DNA of 64,000 bases from Actinobacteria bacterium OV450 (lineage in GTDB: Bacteria > Actinomycetota > Actinomycetes > Streptomycetales > Streptomycetaceae), in the NCBI GenBank assembly GCA_001298555.1, contig LJCW01000011.1:48062-112061 (forward strand). The letters run 5' to 3'. The notes below the pieces were generated by a model. The model saw only the letters and a list, made by a program, of their open reading frames with translations. It ran no database searches and was not told the DNA's origin. The position numbers and the translations under genes are program-made. Shown here piece by piece: positions 19,091 through 28,504 of the stretch; position 1 is the stretch's first letter, and the number at the start of each line of letters is the position of its first letter.

Positions 19091-20926
19091 TCAGACGCCG
19101 GCGTCCCGGCGCAGGGCGAACCAGAGCTCCATCCGGGTGTCCGGGTCGTCGAGGTCGCGGCCGAGCAGGGACGCGGCGCGGGCGATGCGCTGGCGGACCG
19201 TGTTGCGGTGCACCCCCAGGGCCGCGGCGCTGCGGTCCCAGCTGCCGTGGTGCGACAGCCAGGCGCGCAGGGTGTCGCGCAGGGCGGGGGAGAGCGGTCC
19301 CAGCAGGGCCTGCGCGTGGGCCCGGGCCTCGGCTTCGCCCACGAGGCCCGCGAGGCCGGGGTCGGCGTGCCGGGCCAGTGGGGTGCGGGCCGCCTCGGCG
19401 CGCTCCAGGGCGCGGCGGGCCTGTGCGTCGGCGGCGGCCAGGGCGTCGGGCCCGGCCGGGGCGCTGACCCCCAGCCGCCATCCCGGCTGCGGGGCCGGAT
19501 CCCGGTCGGTCAGCAGCCGTACGGCCGGGCCGCCCGGGTCCAGCAGCACGGTGCCCAGCGCGGCGGCGAGGGCCTGCGGGTCGGTGCCGCCCCGGGCGTG
19601 GACGGCGTACCAGGGCCCGGGTCCGCCCAGCGCGGCGGCGGGGGAGCCGCCCAGCAGCAGCCGGGCCAGCGCGGCGGCCTCGGCCCCGGCCGGCCGGTCG
19701 GCGGTGAGCAGGGCCAGCAGGACGGCGGCCACGGACGCGATCGTGTGGTCGCCGGGCGCCCGCCCGGCCGTGGCCACGCCCAGGGCCTGGCCGCCGCCGA
19801 GGGCGTAGGCGGAGAGCTGGACCCCGCCCGCGGTGGCGGTGGCCGTGGCGGCGGTGCCGGGGGCCACCCGGCCGGCCAGCGCGACCAGCCCCTCCACCGC
19901 CTCTCCGCCGGGAACGGACCCGGCGGAGACGGACACACGCCCCACCCCGCCCCCACCCCGCCCGGCACCCCCAGCAGCCTCTGCGGCCCGAGCGCCCCCT
20001 GCGTCCCCAGCACCGACGGCGGCTCCAGCGGCCCCGGGAGCTACCACGCCGGTGGCCCCTGCCGCCCAGGCACCCCCGGCATCTCCCGCGGCTCTGGTGG
20101 CCCCGGCCGTCCTGGCAGCCCTCCCGGTCTCGGTGCCCCCCGCGGCCCCGGCATTCCCTGCGGCCCCTGGAGCCCCTGTGACCGCCCGGGTGCTCCCAGC
20201 GGCCCCGGCACCCCCGGTGCCGCCGGCGGGCTCGGTGGGCCCTGTGGCCGTGGCCCCCAGGGCGGGGCGTGGTGGGGTCAGTACGGCGGCCCAGCCGTTC
20301 AGGCTCGATGCCAGGCGGCGCAGTACCGCCGGGACCGGGTCGGGGCGGGCGGCCGCCGCCGCCAGGGCCTGCTGGGCCTCGGTGACCCGGCGCAGCTCGC
20401 GGGTCCGCGCCTCGGCCATGAGGCGCCAGACGGTGCGGGCCACGGCCGTGAACCGGGTCTGCGGCGGGACCTCCAGCAGCGGCAGCCCGTGCCGGGCACT
20501 CGCCCGTACGAGCTCCGGGGGCACCTCCGCGTGCAGCGGTGCCACGCCGAATCCCAGCGCGGCCACCCCCGACCCGACCAGTCGCCGTACGTACGCATCG
20601 GCGGTCTCCTCGGCGGAGCCACTCGCGGCGCCCGGGCGGCCCGCGTCGGCCTCGTCGGCGGCCGGGGCCGGGGTGCGCCCGGCGTGGCCCTCGCCGGCCG
20701 GGCCGGCCGCAGCCGGCGTCAGGCCCGCCCCCGCCGTGAGGAGCAGCTCGCCGCCCAGGAGATAAGGCGACGGGTCCGCCATCTCGGAGGCGTGCACCCC
20801 GTGCACCTCCGCCCGTTCCGGCCCGGCGACGAGCCGCAGGTCCAGCGTCCGGTCCGCGAGCAGCGCCACGAGCCCGACTGCGGGCGTGGGCGGGGTCGGG
20901 CCGTCGGCGCCGGCAGGCTTCGCCAT
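19091..20926 (-). CDS. PucR-family transcriptional regulator with long low-complexity insert
   Basis: A 611-residue regulator. The N-terminal PucR ligand domain ([38 protein letters not shown]) is followed by a central GGDEF-like linker and a C-terminal PucR helix-turn-helix ([20 protein letters not shown]) with the usual MELWFALR end. About residues 222-335 are an Ala/Gly/Thr-rich tract with little complexity, which makes the protein unusually long for the family. ATG 20926 has GGAG five bases upstream. It is divergent from the ureohydrolase gene and probably controls it together with the ThDP enzyme; nitrogen compounds are typical ligands of this family. Confidence 0.8.
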   Translation of the reverse strand: MAKPAGADGPTPPTPAVGLVALLADRTLDLRLVAGPERAEVHGVHASEMADPSPYLLGGELLLTAGAGLTPAAAGPAGEGHAGRTPAPAADEADAGRPGAASGSAEETADAYVRRLVGSGVAALGFGVAPLHAEVPPELVRASARHGLPLLEVPPQTRFTAVARTVWRLMAEARTRELRRVTEAQQALAAAAARPDPVPAVLRRLASSLNGWAAVLTPPRPALGATATGPTEPAGGTGGAGAAGSTRAVTGAPGAAGNAGAAGGTETGRAARTAGATRAAGDAGGAWAAGATGVVAPGAAGAAVGAGDAGGARAAEAAGGAGRGGGGVGRVSVSAGSVPGGEAVEGLVALAGRVAPGTAATATATAGGVQLSAYALGGGQALGVATAGRAPGDHTIASVAAVLLALLTADRPAGAEAAALARLLLGGSPAAALGGPGPWYAVHARGGTDPQALAAALGTVLLDPGGPAVRLLTDRDPAPQPGWRLGVSAPAGPDALAAADAQARRALERAEAARTPLARHADPGLAGLVGEAEARAHAQALLGPLSPALRDTLRAWLSHHGSWDRSAAALGVHRNTVRQRIARAASLLGRDLDDPDTRMELWFALRRDAGV

Positions 20927-21042
20927 GGATGCTCCGTACAGTTCGAGGTCGCTCAGTGGATAAAAAGTACACTTCGCGCCCCCGCACCCGCCGCTTACGC
21001 TCGAAGGACCGCACCGTAGGACCACCAGAAGGGCACCTCCCC

Positions 21043-22005
21043 ATGAGCACGCAGCCGCGCGGCCCCGTCGACTCCTCCCGCATCCCGCGCTACGCGGGCC
21101 CGGCGACCTTCGCCCGGCTGCCCCGCCTGGACGAGGTCGGCTCGGCCGACGTCGCCGTCGTCGGCGTCCCGTTCGACTCCGGTGTCTCCTACCGCCCCGG
21201 TGCCCGCTTCGGCGGCAACGCCATCCGCGAGGCCTCCCGCCTGCTGCGCCCGTACAACCCGGCGCAGGACGCCTCCCCGTTCGCGCTCGCCCAGGTGGCG
21301 GACGCCGGCGACATCGCGGTGAACCCCTTCAACATCAACGAGGCCGTCGAGACGGTCGAGGCGGCCGCGGACGAGCTCCTCGGCGCCGGCTCGCGCCTGA
21401 TGACGCTCGGTGGCGACCACACCATCGCCCTCCCGCTGCTGCGCTCCGTCGCCAAGAAGCACGGCCCGGTCGCCCTGCTGCACTTCGACGCGCACCTGGA
21501 CACCTGGGACACCTACTTCGGGGCCGAGTACACGCACGGCACGCCGTTCCGCCGCGCCGTGGAGGAGGGCATCCTCGACACCGAGGCGCTGTCGCACGTC
21601 GGCACCCGCGGCCCGCTGTACGGCAAGCAGGACCTCGACGACGACGCCAAGATGGGCTTCGGCATCGTGACCTCCGCCGACGTCTACCGCCGCGGCGCCG
21701 ACGAGATCGCCGACCAGCTGCGCCAGCGCATCGGCGACCGCCCGCTGTACATCTCGATCGACATCGACGTGCTGGACCCGGCGCACGCCCCCGGCACCGG
21801 TACGCCGGAGGCGGGCGGCATGACCTCCCGCGAACTGCTGGAGATCATCCGCGGCCTGTCCTCCTGCAACCTGGTCTCGGCGGACGTCGTCGAGGTCGCC
21901 CCGGCGTACGATCACGCCGAGATCACCTCGGTCGCGGCCTCCCACACCGCGTACGAGCTGACGACCATCATGAGCCGCCAGATCGCCGCCGCGAAGAAGG
22001 CGTAG
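21043..22005 (+). CDS. speB: Agmatinase / guanidinobutyrase-type ureohydrolase
   Basis: A 320-residue Mn2+-dependent ureohydrolase that releases urea from agmatine or a related guanidino acid. All binuclear manganese ligands are visible: GGDHT (His126), DAHLD (Asp149, His151, Asp153) and [13 protein letters not shown] (Asp240, Asp242). The ATG at 21043 is preceded by a purine-rich stretch. A ThDP-dependent enzyme starts 29 bp downstream on the same strand, and a PucR regulator is divergent. The neighbour suggests a guanidinobutyrate or similar substrate as an alternative to agmatine; sequence alone cannot decide. Confidence 0.85.
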   Translation: MSTQPRGPVDSSRIPRYAGPATFARLPRLDEVGSADVAVVGVPFDSGVSYRPGARFGGNAIREASRLLRPYNPAQDASPFALAQVADAGDIAVNPFNINEAVETVEAAADELLGAGSRLMTLGGDHTIALPLLRSVAKKHGPVALLHFDAHLDTWDTYFGAEYTHGTPFRRAVEEGILDTEALSHVGTRGPLYGKQDLDDDAKMGFGIVTSADVYRRGADEIADQLRQRIGDRPLYISIDIDVLDPAHAPGTGTPEAGGMTSRELLEIIRGLSSCNLVSADVVEVAPAYDHAEITSVAASHTAYELTTIMSRQIAAAKKA

Positions 22006-22034
22006 CAGTACCTCAGAAGGGCGAGTAAGCGCAC

Positions 22035-23729
22035 GTGACGCACGACCACGACCTGGTACTCCGTCCCACCGACGCCCAGCGGGCGGCCGCCCTCGCGCCG
22101 CCGCCGGGGCGGACGGGCGGGGACCTGGTCGTGGAGACGCTCCGCGGCCTCGGCGCGACCACGGTCTTCGGTCTGCCGGGGCAGCACGCACTCGCCCTCT
22201 TCGACGCGGTGGGCCGCTCCGACCTGCGGCTGATCGGGCTGCGTACGGAGAACAACGCGGGCTTCGCGGCCGACGCGTACGGCCGCATCACGGGCGAGGC
22301 GGTCCCCCTGCTGCTCTCGACCGGACCGGGCGCCCTGATGGCGCTGCCGGCCCTGGCGGAGGCGGCCGCCGCCTCGGCCCCCGTCCTCGCCATCGCCTCG
22401 CAGGTCCCGGTGGCGGGCCTGGGCGGCGGACGCCGGGGACACCTGCACGAACTGCGGGACCAGTCGGCGTCGTTCCGGGACGTGGTCAAGTCGGTCCACA
22501 CGGCCCGCACGCCTTCGCAGATCCCCTCCGTGATCGCGGAGGCCTGGGAATCGGCGCTGACGGCTCCGCACGGGCCGGTCTGGGTGGAGATCCCGGAGGA
22601 CGTGCTGCGCGCGGAGACCGTGATCCCGCAGGTCACGGGCGTGGACGCGAGCCCCCACGAGCCGGCCCCGCGCCCCGAGCTCACCGCGCTGGCGGCGCAC
22701 TGGCTGGAGCGGGCCTCGCGTCCCGTGATCATCGCGGGCGGCGGGGTGGTCCGCTCAGACGCGGCGGGCAAGCTGCGGCAGCTGGCGGAGCGGCTGAACG
22801 CCCCGGTGGTCACCACGTTCGGCGGCAAGGGCGCCTTCCCGTGGACCCACCCGCTGTCCCTCCAGTCCTGGCTGGAGGACCGCCACATGACGGACTTCCT
22901 GGAGGACGCGGACGTCCTGCTGGTGGTCGGCTCGGGCCTGGGCGAACTGTCGTCGAACTACCACACGTTCCTCCCGACGGGCCGGGTCGTCCAGATCGAG
23001 GCGGACCTCGGCAAGCTGGAGTCCAACCATCCGGCCCTCGGCATCCACGCGGACGCCCGCCTGGCCCTCCAGGCCCTCCTGGAGACGGTCGGGGAACGCG
23101 AGGACCCGCAGGCGCCGGAACGGGTCCGCCTGCTCCTGTCGGAGATCGAGGCCCGCCTGTCGACGCAGGACGTGACGCTGGAGCGCGAGCTCCTCACCTC
23201 GATCCGCGCGGCGCTCCCGGCCCGCTCCCCGTCGTTCTGGGACATGACGATCCTGTCGTACTGGGCCTGGTCGGCGTTCGACGCCAAGCACCCCAACACG
23301 ATGCACTCGGCGCAGGGCGCCGGCGGCCTCGGCTACGCGTTCCCGGCCGCCCTCGGCGCCTGCGTCGCGGAACCGGACACCCCGGTCCTGGCGGTCTCGG
23401 GCGACGGCGGTGCGATGTACTCGATCGCGGACCTGGCGACGGCGAAGCAGCACGACCTGGACGTGACCTGGCTGATCGTGGACGACGGCGGCTACGGCAT
23501 CCTGCGCGAGTACATGACGGGCTCCTTCGAGGGCCGCACGACGGCCACCGAACTCAGCCGCCCGGACTTCGCCGCCCTGGCCGAATCCTTCGGTGTCCCG
23601 GCAACGACGACGACCCCGCAAACCCTCCGCGAGGACCTGAAGAAGTCCCTGACCACCCCGGGCCCCACCGTCCTGGTCCTCCCGGCCACCCTGAAAATGT
23701 TCGCTCCCACCCATCTGCCCGCGCAGTGA
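22035..23729 (+). CDS. Thiamine-diphosphate-dependent enzyme (acetolactate synthase-like)
   Basis: A 564-residue protein with the three domains of acetolactate synthase/benzoylformate decarboxylase enzymes. The N-terminal Pyr domain holds the ThDP-activating Glu72 in RTENNAGFAADAYGR, the middle domain runs from about 190 to 320, and the C-terminal PP domain holds the metal motif SGDGGAMYS...VDDGGYGI. It is probably not the biosynthetic acetolactate synthase, because there is no small subunit nearby and the neighbour is a ureohydrolase. A 2-ketoarginine decarboxylase (AruI-like) role would link it to a guanidinobutyrase. The start is GTG 22035, in the likely operon with speB. Confidence 0.8.
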   Translation: MTHDHDLVLRPTDAQRAAALAPPPGRTGGDLVVETLRGLGATTVFGLPGQHALALFDAVGRSDLRLIGLRTENNAGFAADAYGRITGEAVPLLLSTGPGALMALPALAEAAAASAPVLAIASQVPVAGLGGGRRGHLHELRDQSASFRDVVKSVHTARTPSQIPSVIAEAWESALTAPHGPVWVEIPEDVLRAETVIPQVTGVDASPHEPAPRPELTALAAHWLERASRPVIIAGGGVVRSDAAGKLRQLAERLNAPVVTTFGGKGAFPWTHPLSLQSWLEDRHMTDFLEDADVLLVVGSGLGELSSNYHTFLPTGRVVQIEADLGKLESNHPALGIHADARLALQALLETVGEREDPQAPERVRLLLSEIEARLSTQDVTLERELLTSIRAALPARSPSFWDMTILSYWAWSAFDAKHPNTMHSAQGAGGLGYAFPAALGACVAEPDTPVLAVSGDGGAMYSIADLATAKQHDLDVTWLIVDDGGYGILREYMTGSFEGRTTATELSRPDFAALAESFGVPATTTTPQTLREDLKKSLTTPGPTVLVLPATLKMFAPTHLPAQ

Positions 23730-23980
23730 AGGGAGCGCGCCCCGGACCTTCCCCCGGCTGACCGCCGCGCCCCCGAGCCCCCGGCCGTCCCAGGCCCTCC
23801 GCTCGCGAGCCCCTGCCCCCGCCCCGAGCCCCAGGCCCTCCGCCCCGTTACCCCCGTCGGCCGCTCCCGGCGTGCGCCCCGACCCGGCGGGCCGCACGTT
23901 CGCATTGTTGCGGCGGGATGAAATCCGCCGGTCGGGGCGTTGGGGGAGGCGGCAGGACAGGACCAACGGGGAGGCGTCAC

Positions 23981-26900
23981 GTGGCGGCGGCAGAGAAGGC
24001 AGCGGGCGGAAAACAGGGCTGGGCCAGGCGGCTCACCGCCTACACCTGGCGGTACCGGGCCAACGTGCTGCTCGCGCTCGGGTCCTCGCTGGCCGGCATG
24101 GCCGTCATGGCGCTCGTGCCGCTGGTCACCAAGGTCATCATCGACGACGTCATCGGCGACCACAGCAAACCCATGGGCGTCTGGGCCGGGATGCTCATAG
24201 GCGCCGCCGTCCTCGTGTACGTCCTGACGTACATACGCAGGTACTACGGCGGCCGCCTCGCGCTCGACGTCCAGCACGACCTGCGCACCGACATGTACGA
24301 GACCATCGCCCGCCTCGACGGGCGCCGCCAGGACGAGCTGTCCACCGGACAGGTCGTCGGACGGGCCACCAGCGACCTCCAGCTCATCCAGGGTCTGCTC
24401 TTCATGCTCCCGATGACCATCGGGAACTTCCTCCTCTTCGGGATATCCCTCGGCATCATGCTGTGGCTGTCCCCGCTGCTGACCCTCGTCGCGCTGCTCA
24501 TGGCACCCGCCCTCTGGTTCATCGCCAAGCGCAGCCGCAAGAGGCTCTTCCCCGCCACCTGGTGGGCCCAGGGCCAGGCCGCCGCCGTCGCCACCGTCGT
24601 CGACGGGGCCGTCACCGGCGTCCGCGTCGTCAAGGGCTTCGGGCAGGAGGAGCAGGAGACCGGCAAGCTGCGCAGCGCCGGGCGCCGGCTGTTCGCCGGG
24701 CGGATGCGGACCATCCGGCTCAACTCGCGCTACACCCCCGCGCTGCAGGCCGTTCCCGCCCTCGGGCAGGTCGCCATGCTGGCCCTCGGCGGCTGGATGG
24801 CCACCAACGGGCACATCACCCTCGGCACCTTCGTCGCGTTCTCCACCTACCTCGCCCAGCTCGTCGGCCCCGTCCGCATGCTCGCCATGGTCCTCACGGT
24901 CGGCCAGCAGGCCCGCGCCGGCGTCGAGCGGGTCTTCGAGCTCATCGACACCGAGCCCGTCATCGAGGAGGGCACGCACGTCCTGCCCGCCGACGCCCCC
25001 GCCACCGTCGAGTTCGACGGCGTCGCCTTCGGATACGACCCCCAGCGGCCCGTGCTCGACGGGTTCTCGCTCTCCATCTCCGAGGGCGAGACCGTCGCCG
25101 TCGTCGGCGCCTCCGGCTCCGGCAAGTCCACCGTCTCACTCCTGCTGCCGCGCTTCTACGACGCCGACCGGGGCACCGTCCGCGTCGGCGGCCACGACGT
25201 GCGCGAACTGACCTACGACTCGCTGCGCGCCGCCATCGGACTCGTACCGGAGGACTCCTTCCTCTTCTCCGACACCATCCGCGCCAACATCGCCTTCGGG
25301 CAGCCCGACGCCGGCGACGCACAGATCGAGGCCGCCGCCCGCGCCGCCCAGGCCGAAGGGTTCATCCGGGCCCTGCCGGCCGGGTACGACACCAAGGTCG
25401 GCGAACAGGGCCTGACCCTCTCCGGCGGCCAGCGCCAGCGCATCGCACTGGCCCGCGCCATCCTCACCGACCCCCGGCTGCTGCTCCTCGACGACGCCAC
25501 CTCCGCCGTCGACGCCCGCGTCGAGCACGAGATCCACGAGGCGCTGCGCACCGTCATGGCCGGGCGCACCACCCTCCTCATCGCCCACCGCCGCTCCACC
25601 CTCGCGCTGGCCGACCGGATCGCCGTGCTCGACCGCGGGCGGCTCTCCGACATCGGTACGCACGAGGAGCTGGAGCGCAGGTCGCCGCTGTACCGGCGGC
25701 TGCTGACCGACCCGGACGCACTCGGCGCCGGCTCGCCGCGCACCCCCGAGGCGCCCGCGATGGCCGAGTTCGAGCGGGACATCGAAGGCAGGCTCGAACG
25801 GGACATCGAGCTCGAAGCCGAGATCGACTCCGAGCCCGTCAACGCCAAGCGCCGCGTCGTGGACGGGGTGACCCCCGAGCTCTGGCGCCGCCAGGAGGAA
25901 GAGGGGGAAGAGGAGTCCGCCACCTCCCCCGCCGCCGGAACCGGCGCCCCCGGCGCCGGCCACTCCATGGCCGGCGCCGTCGCCGGAATGCCGGCGACCC
26001 CCGAGCTGCTCGCCCAGGTCGCCGCACTGCCGCCCGCCGACGACGAACCCGCCGTGGACGAGGACCGCGCGGCGGCCGCCGAAGAGAGCTACAACCTGCG
26101 CCGGCTCCTCCAGGGCTTCTGGGCGCCGCTCGCCGCCAGCCTCGCCCTCGTCGCCGTCGACGCCGGCTCCGGGCTGCTGCTGCCCATCCTGATCCGGCAC
26201 GGCATCGACAAGGGCGTCGAACAGGCCGCCCTCGGCGCCGTCTGGGTGGCCGCCGCTCTCGCGCTCGCCGTCGTGGCCGCCCAGTGGGCCGCCCAGTTCG
26301 CCGAGACGCGGATGACCGGCCGCACCGGCGAGCGCGTCCTGTACGCCCTGCGCGTCAAGATCTTCGCCCAGCTCCAGCGCCTCGGACTCGACTACTACGA
26401 GCGCGAGCTGACCGGCAAGATCATGACCCGGATGACCACCGACGTGGACGCCCTCTCGAGCTTCCTGCAGACCGGGCTCGTCACCGCCGTCGTTTCCGTC
26501 TTCACCTTCTTCGGCATCCTGATCGCCCTGCTCGTCCTCGACGTCGAGCTCGCGCTGATCGTGTTCGCGACCCTCCCGCTCCTGGTGGTCGGCACGATCG
26601 TGTTCCGCCGCAAGTCGGTCGCCGCGTACGAGCTGGCCCGCGACCGGGTCAGCCTGGTCAACGCCGACCTCCAGGAGTCCGTCTCCGGACTGCGCATCGT
26701 CCAGGCCTTCCGACGCCAGGGCGCCGGGGCCGCCCGCTTCGCGGAGCGGAGCGACTCGTACCGCCAGGCACGTGTGCGCGGCCAGTGGCTGATATCCGTC
26801 TACTTCCCCTTCGTACAGCTGCTGTCCTCCGGGGCCGCGGCCGCCGTGCTGGTCGTCGGCGCGGGACGGGTGGGCGCAGGCAGCCTGACCACCGGTGCGC

Positions 26901-27838
26901 TCGTGGCGTACCTGCTGTACATCGACCTGTTCTTCGCCCCCGTCCAGCAGCTCTCCCAGGTCTTCGACGGCTACCAGCAGGCCACCGTCTCCCTCGGCCG
27001 GATCCAGGGCCTGCTGCGCGAGCCCACCAGCACCCCGCGGGCCACGACGCCGCGCGAGGTCGGGGAGCTGCGCGGGGAGATCGCCTTCGAGGACGTCCGG
27101 TTCGCGTACGGGACCGCCGAGGAGCGCGGGGAGAAGGGCGACGCGCTGGCCGGGATCAGCCTTCGGATACCCGCCGGCCAGACCGTCGCCTTCGTCGGCG
27201 AGACCGGCGCGGGCAAGTCCACGCTGGTCAAGCTCGTGGCCCGGTTCTACGACCCGACCTCGGGCCGGGTCACCGCCGACGGGGCCGACCTGCGCGAGCT
27301 CGACCTGACGCAGTACCGCCACCGGCTCGGGGTGGTCCCGCAGGAGCCGTACCTCTTCCCCGGAACGGTCCGCGACGCCATCGCGTACGGGCGGCCCGAG
27401 GCGGCCGACGCCGAGGTGGAGGCGGCGGCCCGCGCGGTCGGCGCCCACGACATGATCGCCACCCTCGACGGCGGCTACCTGCACACCGTCGCCGAGCGCG
27501 GCCGCAACCTCTCGGCCGGCCAGCGCCAGCTGATCGCGCTGGCCCGCGCCGAACTCGTCGATCCGGACGTCCTGCTGCTCGACGAGGCCACGGCCGCGCT
27601 CGACCTGGCCACCGAGGCCCAGGTCAACCAGGCCACCGACCGGCTCGCCGGCAAGCGCACCACCCTCGTGGTGGCGCACCGGCTGACCACGGCCGCGCGC
27701 GCCGACCGGGTCGTGGTCATGGACCGCGGGCGGGTCGTCGAGGACGGCACCCACGCCGAACTCGTGGCCCGCGGCGGCCGCTACGCCGAACTGTGGCGCA
27801 CCTTCGTGGGCGAGGACGAACCGGCCGCAGCCGTCTAG
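23981..27838 (+). CDS. Fused ABC exporter with two TMD-NBD halves
   Basis: A 1285-residue type IV ABC exporter with the order TMD1-NBD1-linker-TMD2-NBD2. NBD1 has Walker A GASGSGKS (376-383), signature LSGGQ (480-484) and Walker B ending DD, so Asp505 replaces the catalytic Glu. NBD2 has Walker A GETGAGKS (1073-1080), an altered signature LSAGQ (1177-1181) and a canonical Walker B with Glu1202. One ATP site is thus consensus and the other degenerate, as in heterodimeric exporters. A charged linker of about 140 residues joins the halves. The GTG at 23981 follows GGGGAGG. Mycobacterial Rv0194 is a known fused multidrug exporter of this layout; the substrate here is unknown. Confidence 0.88.
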   Translation: MAAAEKAAGGKQGWARRLTAYTWRYRANVLLALGSSLAGMAVMALVPLVTKVIIDDVIGDHSKPMGVWAGMLIGAAVLVYVLTYIRRYYGGRLALDVQHDLRTDMYETIARLDGRRQDELSTGQVVGRATSDLQLIQGLLFMLPMTIGNFLLFGISLGIMLWLSPLLTLVALLMAPALWFIAKRSRKRLFPATWWAQGQAAAVATVVDGAVTGVRVVKGFGQEEQETGKLRSAGRRLFAGRMRTIRLNSRYTPALQAVPALGQVAMLALGGWMATNGHITLGTFVAFSTYLAQLVGPVRMLAMVLTVGQQARAGVERVFELIDTEPVIEEGTHVLPADAPATVEFDGVAFGYDPQRPVLDGFSLSISEGETVAVVGASGSGKSTVSLLLPRFYDADRGTVRVGGHDVRELTYDSLRAAIGLVPEDSFLFSDTIRANIAFGQPDAGDAQIEAAARAAQAEGFIRALPAGYDTKVGEQGLTLSGGQRQRIALARAILTDPRLLLLDDATSAVDARVEHEIHEALRTVMAGRTTLLIAHRRSTLALADRIAVLDRGRLSDIGTHEELERRSPLYRRLLTDPDALGAGSPRTPEAPAMAEFERDIEGRLERDIELEAEIDSEPVNAKRRVVDGVTPELWRRQEEEGEEESATSPAAGTGAPGAGHSMAGAVAGMPATPELLAQVAALPPADDEPAVDEDRAAAAEESYNLRRLLQGFWAPLAASLALVAVDAGSGLLLPILIRHGIDKGVEQAALGAVWVAAALALAVVAAQWAAQFAETRMTGRTGERVLYALRVKIFAQLQRLGLDYYERELTGKIMTRMTTDVDALSSFLQTGLVTAVVSVFTFFGILIALLVLDVELALIVFATLPLLVVGTIVFRRKSVAAYELARDRVSLVNADLQESVSGLRIVQAFRRQGAGAARFAERSDSYRQARVRGQWLISVYFPFVQLLSSGAAAAVLVVGAGRVGAGSLTTGALVAYLLYIDLFFAPVQQLSQVFDGYQQATVSLGRIQGLLREPTSTPRATTPREVGELRGEIAFEDVRFAYGTAEERGEKGDALAGISLRIPAGQTVAFVGETGAGKSTLVKLVARFYDPTSGRVTADGADLRELDLTQYRHRLGVVPQEPYLFPGTVRDAIAYGRPEAADAEVEAAARAVGAHDMIATLDGGYLHTVAERGRNLSAGQRQLIALARAELVDPDVLLLDEATAALDLATEAQVNQATDRLAGKRTTLVVAHRLTTAARADRVVVMDRGRVVEDGTHAELVARGGRYAELWRTFVGEDEPAAAV

Positions 27839-27841
27839 CTC

Positions 27842-27905
27842 GTGTCGTCAAAGTCCCGTCCGGCCGGCGGGGCCCTTCGGGCGGCCGACGCTCCTTTGAC
27901 GACAC
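27842..27905. repeat. Inverted-repeat element, copy 1 (possible terminator)
   Basis: Perfect 12-bp arms GTGTCGTCAAAG (27842-27853) and CTTTGACGACAC (27894-27905) enclose a GC-rich 40-base centre. The left half closely matches 62117 onward (GTCGTCAAAGTCCC, then a TCnGGCnGGCGGGGCC tract), so this is a dispersed family. It starts three bases after the ABC exporter stop and could also terminate its transcript. Confidence 0.7.
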
Positions 27906-28023
27906 TCCCTGGGCCGGCAGGGCCCGGCCCGCGGTCCGGGGAGGAAGGTGTGGGGCGCAACCTTCCGGGGCGTCCGCGCGTCGTACGTGCGTACGCATCA
28001 CGTACGACCGATCGGGGGGCAAC

Positions 28024-28419
28024 GTGGGGTACGGGCGGAAGGGGCGCGGCCGGGGGGCCGCGTCGGCAGGGGCTCTCGCGCTGGTGCTGTGCGTCGGCGG
28101 CCTGCTCGCGGCGCCGTCGGCGCAGGCGGCGACCGGTGGCTGCGCCGGCGACCTGGTCAGGACGCTGCCCCTGCCGACGGGCGAGGTGCGGGTCTACAAG
28201 AGCCGTACGCAGGCCTGCGCGGTGACGGTCGCCGGCGATCCGGGGCGGCGCCGGCCGATGGCGGTGAGCATCCAGCCGCGCGGCGGGGTGCCCGTCGGCG
28301 ACTCGGGGCAATTCACCCGGTACGCCGGTCCCGTCACCGTCGGAGCGATCAGCCGCTGCGTGTATGTAAAGGGCAGCATCGAGTCCGGATCTGTCGATTC
28401 CGGCTGGATTCTGTGCTGA
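28024..28419 (+). CDS. Spore-associated protein A (SapA)-like secreted protein
   Basis: A 131-residue protein with an Arg/Gly-rich n-region, a hydrophobic core (ASAGALALVLCVGGLLAA) and a probable cleavage after AQA near residue 36. The mature part has four cysteines (GGCAGDLV, ACAVTV, SRCVYV and terminal ILC) that could form two disulfides, and the pattern ACAVTV...MAVSIQPRG...YAGPVTV...CVYVKG resembles the Streptomyces SapA family found in spore coats. The start is GTG 28024 after GGGGGG. It stands alone between the exporter and the S37 peptidase. Family membership is from memory of the pattern, so moderate confidence. Confidence 0.65.
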   Translation: MGYGRKGRGRGAASAGALALVLCVGGLLAAPSAQAATGGCAGDLVRTLPLPTGEVRVYKSRTQACAVTVAGDPGRRRPMAVSIQPRGGVPVGDSGQFTRYAGPVTVGAISRCVYVKGSIESGSVDSGWILC

Positions 28420-28466
28420 ACGAGCGGCCCAACTAGGTCTATTCAGTGGCGCGTTGGCCCGGCTAG

Positions 28467-28489
28467 GTTCACGTTCGACCGAAGTGAAC
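28467..28489. promoter_or_regulatory. Inverted repeat upstream of the S37 peptidase
   Basis: GTTCACGTTCG and CGAAGTGAAC form an inverted repeat with a one-base bulge, ending 15 bp before the start codon of the peptidase gene. It may be an operator or overlap the promoter; the regulator is unknown. Confidence 0.4.
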
Positions 28490-28504
28490 TCAAGGGGAGG
28501 GTGA

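Noticed and set aside
19990..20290. Collagen-like Gly-X-Y protein on the plus strand
   Set aside because: It is antisense to the low-complexity part of the PucR gene and lacks a signal peptide or plausible start, so the periodicity is a by-product of repeat DNA.
18627..21083. 818-codon minus-strand frame through the PucR gene
   Set aside because: Codon use shows the PucR frame (19091-20926) is the real one. Only the terminal 107 codons of this frame, with their own signal peptide, are a gene.
23872..28419. 1515-codon plus-strand frame through the ABC exporter
   Set aside because: It is an Arg-rich shadow of the exporter. Its last 131 codons are the separate SapA-like gene with its own ribosome site.
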